9,544 bases of DNA from Oscillospiraceae bacterium (GTDB taxonomy: Bacteria; Bacillota; Clostridia; Oscillospirales; Acutalibacteraceae): the NCBI GenBank assembly GCA_029013165.1, contig JAQXMV010000123.1:1-9544 (forward strand), written 5' to 3'. The translations under genes and the position numbers were made by a program. The stretch's first letter is position 1. Each line of letters begins with the position of its first letter. Below are positions 6,488-9,544 of the stretch, piece by piece. The notes below the pieces were generated by a model. That model did not search any database, was not told the DNA's origin, and saw only the letters and a list, made by a program, of their open reading frames with translations.

Positions 6488-8302
6488 ATGAAAAGATTAA
6501 TTAACTCTGTTGTAGCTTTCGTACTGTGCTTTTGCATGATTGCTTCAACCACAGCTTTTGCTTTTGCGGCTGATCTTGCGAAGCCTGCAACGATCAAGGT
6601 CACAGCTGCCACCGACACCAAGATCACACTGAAGTGGTCCGCCGTCAAGGGTGCCACCGGCTATACTCTTTATCGGCGTGATTATAACATGGATAAAAAA
6701 GGCTGGGACGATTGGAAACAGGTGAAAAAGGCGATTACCTCGACCTCTTACACCGACAGAAACCTGAAGGCCGGATATAAGTATATCTACCGCGTCACAC
6801 CCTATTATAGAAAGAATGTATTTTCTGACTATGAATACGGTGAAACCTCAAAGCAGGTTGCCGGCGTTACGAAACCCAAGCAGGTGACGGGACTGAAAAG
6901 TATTTCCGTCGGTGACCGTGAGCTGGTTCTCGGCTGGAACAAAACCGACGGCGCCAGCGGCTATCAGATCTATCAGTATGACGCAGCTAAAAAGACATGG
7001 GTCAGACTGGGCGTTACCAAGGCCATCAAGTTCACCGTCAAGAACCTGAGCCCCTATACAAGCGTAGCTTTCAAGGTCAGAGCCTATCATCAGATCAACG
7101 GCGTGACCTACGGTGATTTTTCTTCCACACTGAATGTCACCACGAAGCCGGACGATGTCAGAAACTTTAAGCTCGCCAAAGCTTCTCAGAATTCCTATAC
7201 CCTCACATGGTCAGCTTCCTCCGGCGTAACCGGTTATCAGCTCGGCAAATATGACAAGGAAGAGGGCGCATGGAAGGTTGTCAAGACCATCAGCGAGAGA
7301 TCCTATACCGTGAATGGCCTTTATGTCGGCGATTCCGATCTCTATAAGATCAGATCTTACATAAAGACCGCTGACGGCAAGTATGTCTACGGCGTATGGT
7401 CAGAAGCCGTTGTCGGCGGAACGATCCCCAAGGCTCCTCAGAATCTGAAAGCTGCAGCCAACACCGACCTCGGTCTTGCTCTGACCTGGGATGAGGTGGA
7501 AAATGCCGCCGGATATGAGGTTTATCTCAAGGAAGGCGACGGCGCATGGCATTATCTGGGTACGGCCAGATCCAATAACTTCACTCACAATAATCTCACT
7601 GAAAAGAGATTCTATACTTATAAAGTTCGTGCTTTCCTCGGTTCAACGGACAACAGAATTTACGGTAACTTCGGTAAAGAGGTTCAGGTCTTCTATGAGC
7701 CTGTTGAGCTTCCCGAAAGCCCCTATCCCGACGACTGGGATGAGACCGGCGTCATCGGTTATCTCTATGACCCCGATGAGCAGTGCTTCTACACAGCCGC
7801 CGACCCCTGGCAGAGAAACTTCGGTTATAATGAGCTTTACGATAACACTGCGTTCCTGATTGCGATATTCATTGAGACCAAGCGTCTGAAATTCAACTAC
7901 GGCGGTAAGGACTGGATGATCCAGATCTGGAAGGGACAGTATGGTTATGTCCTTTACGGTGCGGAGATCGGCGTATATACCAAGGATCCCGACAGACAAG
8001 TCGAGCACTATGACTGCGCTTCCGATGATGACAAGCTGATGATGGAAATGACCGTTTATCAGCAGCAGGAAGTAATGGGAACAAAAGTCTGGACCAAGGC
8101 TTTCCATCGTCCCTATAATAAGGAGTGGTGGATCACCGGTTTCGTTCCCGGAAACAAGATCGGCAGACTCAATGAGATCCGAGTTCTTGCGAGAATCACC
8201 ATGAGGGATTACGATATGCTCAATAAGGTCAAGGCAGAGCTTGAGAGAAATGAGCTTGAATACATCGTCAACGGCCTTGATATCACCTTTATCTATGAAT
8301 AA
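6488..8302 (+). CDS. Secreted protein with four FN3 repeats and a DUF4474-like C-terminal domain
   Basis: This 604-residue protein begins with a clear Sec signal peptide: KR at 2-3, a hydrophobic core to about 24, and probable cleavage after AFA at 28. Four fibronectin type III modules follow at about 31-128, 129-219, 220-313 and 314-405. Each has the pattern LxW near its start, then GYxxY or similar, and a Y-x-V/I-R core strand. Residues 420-600 form a separate domain with FYTAADPWQRNFGY (434-447), WMIQIWKGQYGY (476-487), EIGVY and EWWITGF (546-552). From memory this matches DUF4474, a Firmicutes domain of unknown function. There is no LPxTG, dockerin or membrane anchor, so the protein is probably released or held by the FN3 modules. 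The ribosome binding site AAAGGAG (6474-6480) is 7 nt from the ATG. It starts 26 bp after the galactokinase. Function unknown. Confidence 0.85.
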   Translation: MKRLINSVVAFVLCFCMIASTTAFAFAADLAKPATIKVTAATDTKITLKWSAVKGATGYTLYRRDYNMDKKGWDDWKQVKKAITSTSYTDRNLKAGYKYIYRVTPYYRKNVFSDYEYGETSKQVAGVTKPKQVTGLKSISVGDRELVLGWNKTDGASGYQIYQYDAAKKTWVRLGVTKAIKFTVKNLSPYTSVAFKVRAYHQINGVTYGDFSSTLNVTTKPDDVRNFKLAKASQNSYTLTWSASSGVTGYQLGKYDKEEGAWKVVKTISERSYTVNGLYVGDSDLYKIRSYIKTADGKYVYGVWSEAVVGGTIPKAPQNLKAAANTDLGLALTWDEVENAAGYEVYLKEGDGAWHYLGTARSNNFTHNNLTEKRFYTYKVRAFLGSTDNRIYGNFGKEVQVFYEPVELPESPYPDDWDETGVIGYLYDPDEQCFYTAADPWQRNFGYNELYDNTAFLIAIFIETKRLKFNYGGKDWMIQIWKGQYGYVLYGAEIGVYTKDPDRQVEHYDCASDDDKLMMEMTVYQQQEVMGTKVWTKAFHRPYNKEWWITGFVPGNKIGRLNEIRVLARITMRDYDMLNKVKAELERNELEYIVNGLDITFIYE

Positions 8303-8310
8303 GATTTCAT

Positions 8311-8364
8311 GAAAGCTGCGGCTTTCTGCAGTGGCCCGGTCGGACAGAGTATCTGTCCGGCCGG
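8311..8364 (+). terminator. Tandem hairpins after the FN3 gene, probable terminator
   Basis: A 6-bp stem (GAAAGC/GCTTTC, 8311-8326, loop TGCG) begins 8 bp after the stop codon. It is followed by a 12-bp stem, 8336-8347 with 8353-8364, including one G-U pair and a 5-nt loop. No U-run follows the second stem, so it may be a processing or mRNA-stabilising structure rather than a classical intrinsic terminator. Confidence 0.5.
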
Positions 8365-8389
8365 CTAATGTTTATATTCTGTTGAAGCC

Positions 8390-8431
8390 TTGTGACGGTA
8401 GCTCTAACAATTAGTTACAGTTTTGTCACAA
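8390..8431. promoter_or_regulatory. Inverted repeat upstream of the micropeptide promoter
   Basis: TTGTGAC (8390-8396) and GTCACAA (8425-8431) are perfect 7-bp inverted arms with a 28-bp centre. The centre holds a smaller dyad, TAAC (8405-8408) and GTTA (8414-8417). The outer right arm ends 3 bp before the -35 box at 8435, a position that suits an activator or repressor site. Confidence 0.4.
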
Positions 8432-8434
8432 ATC

Positions 8435-8463
8435 TTGACTTTTTTACGCGGTCAATATAGAAT
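8435..8463 (+). promoter_or_regulatory. Promoter of the 38-residue micropeptide gene
   Basis: TTGACT (8435-8440) and TAGAAT (8458-8463) are each one mismatch from consensus, with the optimal 17-bp spacer. Transcription would start near 8470, giving a leader of about 26 nt that contains the ribosome binding site. Confidence 0.75.
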
Positions 8464-8495
8464 ATAATTATCAAATGATGAAAGGAGTTGAAATC

Positions 8496-8612
8496 ATGTT
8501 AGCAATTGTTGCATTCCTGTCTGATATTTTTTACTTCATTCAGAAATTCTTCAAGGATATCCTTGCCAAGATCACCGGCAAAGAGGAAACTGAAACCGAA
8601 CCTGCTGCATAA
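8496..8612 (+). CDS. Amphipathic micropeptide, 38 residues, unknown function
   Basis: A 38-codon gene runs from ATG at 8496 to TAA at 8612. AAAGGAG at 8481-8487 lies 8 nt before the ATG, a sigma-A-type promoter is upstream, and a hairpin with a T-tract follows, so this is a complete transcription unit. Residues 1-27 form a likely amphipathic helix: Leu, Ile, Val, Phe and Tyr (as in IFYFIQKFF, 11-19) on one side, with D10, K17, K20, D21 and K25 on the other. The tail GKEETETEPAA (28-38) is acidic and probably disordered. The peptide has no cysteines and no processing motif. It might associate with the membrane, act as a small secreted amphipathic peptide, or bind a membrane protein; none of these is shown. 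I do not recognise a named family. Confidence 0.75.
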   Translation: MLAIVAFLSDIFYFIQKFFKDILAKITGKEETETEPAA

Positions 8613-8636
8613 TAGTTTTACATAATGAGTTTTCAG

Positions 8637-8674
8637 GCCGCTGTACTTTCGGGTACGGCGGCGCTTTGCTTTTT
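8637..8674 (+). terminator. Intrinsic terminator of the micropeptide gene
   Basis: GCCGCTGTAC (8637-8646) pairs with GTACGGCGGC (8653-8662), a 10-bp stem with one G-U pair and a 6-nt loop. It is followed by GCTTTGCTTTTT (8663-8674). It lies 24 bp after the micropeptide stop codon. Confidence 0.85.
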
Positions 8675-8782
8675 GTGGTAGGGCAAAAAAGGATATTCAA
8701 TTCTCCGTAATAACCGGTCTTGCAGCAAATGAACCTCCAGAGAGGCATTTTGTCAAAGAGAGGATTTTCTTCGCCGGAGATA

Positions 8783-8811
8783 TTGATTTTCACCCGGTAA
8801 ACTGATATAAT
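8783..8811 (+). promoter_or_regulatory. Strong promoter of asparaginyl-tRNA synthetase
   Basis: TTGATT (8783-8788) is followed after 17 bp by a perfect TATAAT (8806-8811). TGA just before the -10 gives an extended -10 element. The leader would be about 37 nt, too short for a T-box. The 108 bp between this promoter and the upstream terminator shows nothing else that I can support. Confidence 0.8.
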
Positions 8812-8854
8812 ATTAAATCAATATGTAATCAAACTCTATAACGGAGGCAAAGAT

Positions 8855-9544
8855 ATGAAACGCACAGAAATTGTAAAACTCTACCGTGACGCCGCAAGCT
8901 ATACAGAGGGAACTGTCAAGGTCTGCGGCTGGATCCGCACCAACAGAGACTCCAAGTCCCTCGGCTTCATGGAGCTCAATGACGGAAGCTGCTTCAAGGG
9001 TGTTCAGGTGGTTTTTGAAAGGGATAAGCTGGAAAACTTCCAGGAGGTTGCCAAATACAATGTCGGCACTGCCGTCATCGTGGAGGGTAAGCTCATTCTC
9101 ACGCCCGAAGCCAAACAGCCCTTTGAAATTAACGCCGAAAAGGTAGAACTGGAAGGTGCCTCTACGCCCGATTATCCGCTTCAGAAAAAGCGCCATTCCC
9201 TCGAATATCTCAGAACCATTGCCCATCTGCGTCCCCGGACGAATATCTATTCGGCTTCTTTCCGGGTGCGTTCCGTTGCCGCCCAGGCGATCCATCATTT
9301 CTTTGAGGAAAACGGTTTCATTTACGCCCACACCCCGCTGATCTCCTGCAGTGACTGCGAGGGCGCCGGTGAAATGTTTCGTGTTACCACGCTCGACATG
9401 AAAAATCCGCCGCTGACCGAGGAGGGGGAGATTGATTACAGTCAGGATTTCTTCGGCAAGTCCGCTTACCTTACGGTTTCCGGTCAGCTTCAGGGCGAGA
9501 TCATGGCACAGGCTTTCGGAAAGATTTATACCTTCGGCCCCACC
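8855..9544 (+). CDS. asnS: Asparaginyl-tRNA synthetase, N-terminal half (runs off window edge)
   Basis: The frame has 230 codons from ATG at 8855 with no stop, about half of the usual 460-residue class IIb enzyme. It charges tRNA-Asn with asparagine using ATP in the cytoplasm. An N-terminal OB-fold anticodon-binding domain covers about residues 15-105, including VKVCGWIRTNRDSKSLGFME (exact 22-41). A class II catalytic domain follows, with LEYLRTIAHLRPRTN (116-130) and LTVSGQLQGEIMAQAFGKIY (206-225). The RTIAHLRPRTN and VSGQLQ forms point to AsnRS rather than AspRS. An acidic insertion at residues 184-199 (NPPLTEEGEIDYSQDF) precedes the active-site strand, as in many Firmicutes AsnRS. GGAGG at 8843-8847 is 7 nt from the ATG. 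It is a separate unit from the micropeptide gene. Confidence 0.95.
   Translation, partial: MKRTEIVKLYRDAASYTEGTVKVCGWIRTNRDSKSLGFMELNDGSCFKGVQVVFERDKLENFQEVAKYNVGTAVIVEGKLILTPEAKQPFEINAEKVELEGASTPDYPLQKKRHSLEYLRTIAHLRPRTNIYSASFRVRSVAAQAIHHFFEENGFIYAHTPLISCSDCEGAGEMFRVTTLDMKNPPLTEEGEIDYSQDFFGKSAYLTVSGQLQGEIMAQAFGKIYTFGPT

Noticed and set aside
8572..8793. 73-codon minus-strand ORF between the micropeptide gene and asnS
   Set aside because: It runs through the strong terminator hairpin, overlaps the 3' end of the micropeptide gene and the asnS -35, and has an unremarkable sequence with no family features.
8675..8854. Possible T-box leader before asnS
   Set aside because: The consensus extended -10 promoter at 8783-8811 leaves only about 37 nt of leader, and I found no specifier stem, T-box motif or terminator/antiterminator pair.

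Overview
The window looks like a chromosomal segment of a gut- or rumen-type Clostridia (Oscillospiraceae/Ruminococcus-like Firmicutes). The evidence is moderate GC with many GGAGG-type ribosome binding sites, Firmicutes-style sigma-A promoters, a GPH sugar symporter, a clostridial-type galactokinase and a secreted FN3 protein ending in a DUF4474-like domain. The genus is inference only. I see no mobile element, CRISPR array, rRNA or tRNA. Both ends cut through genes.

Layout. (1) Positions 1-1412, minus strand: a GH31 glycoside hydrolase whose C-terminal part lies outside the window. It is divergent from (2) 1644-3131, plus strand: a MelB-like GPH sugar:cation symporter. The 231-bp space between them holds candidate promoters for both genes and two adjoining inverted repeats, which suggests a co-regulated sugar-utilisation pair. 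(3) Gene 2 converges on 3217-4176, minus strand: a D-2-hydroxyacid dehydrogenase (hydroxypyruvate/glycerate type). A very long hairpin between them probably terminates both. (4) 4412-8302, plus strand: three closely spaced genes, namely a TVP38/TMEM64 (VTT) membrane protein with a TTG start, a galactokinase-family GHMP kinase, and a secreted protein with four FN3 repeats and a DUF4474-like C-terminus. Their gaps are 37 and 26 bp, so they may be co-transcribed. (5) 8496-8612, plus strand: a 38-codon gene for an amphipathic micropeptide with its own promoter, strong ribosome binding site and terminator. (6) 8855 to the right edge, plus strand: asparaginyl-tRNA synthetase behind a consensus extended -10 promoter.

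Functionally, the left half reads as uptake and hydrolysis of an unidentified alpha-linked sugar. The galactokinase could phosphorylate a released galactose-like sugar, but it is in a different transcription unit. The most novel items are the micropeptide unit, the FN3-DUF4474 protein of unknown role, the non-canonical nucleophile context in the GH31 enzyme, and the inverted repeats in the two divergent or regulatory spacers.
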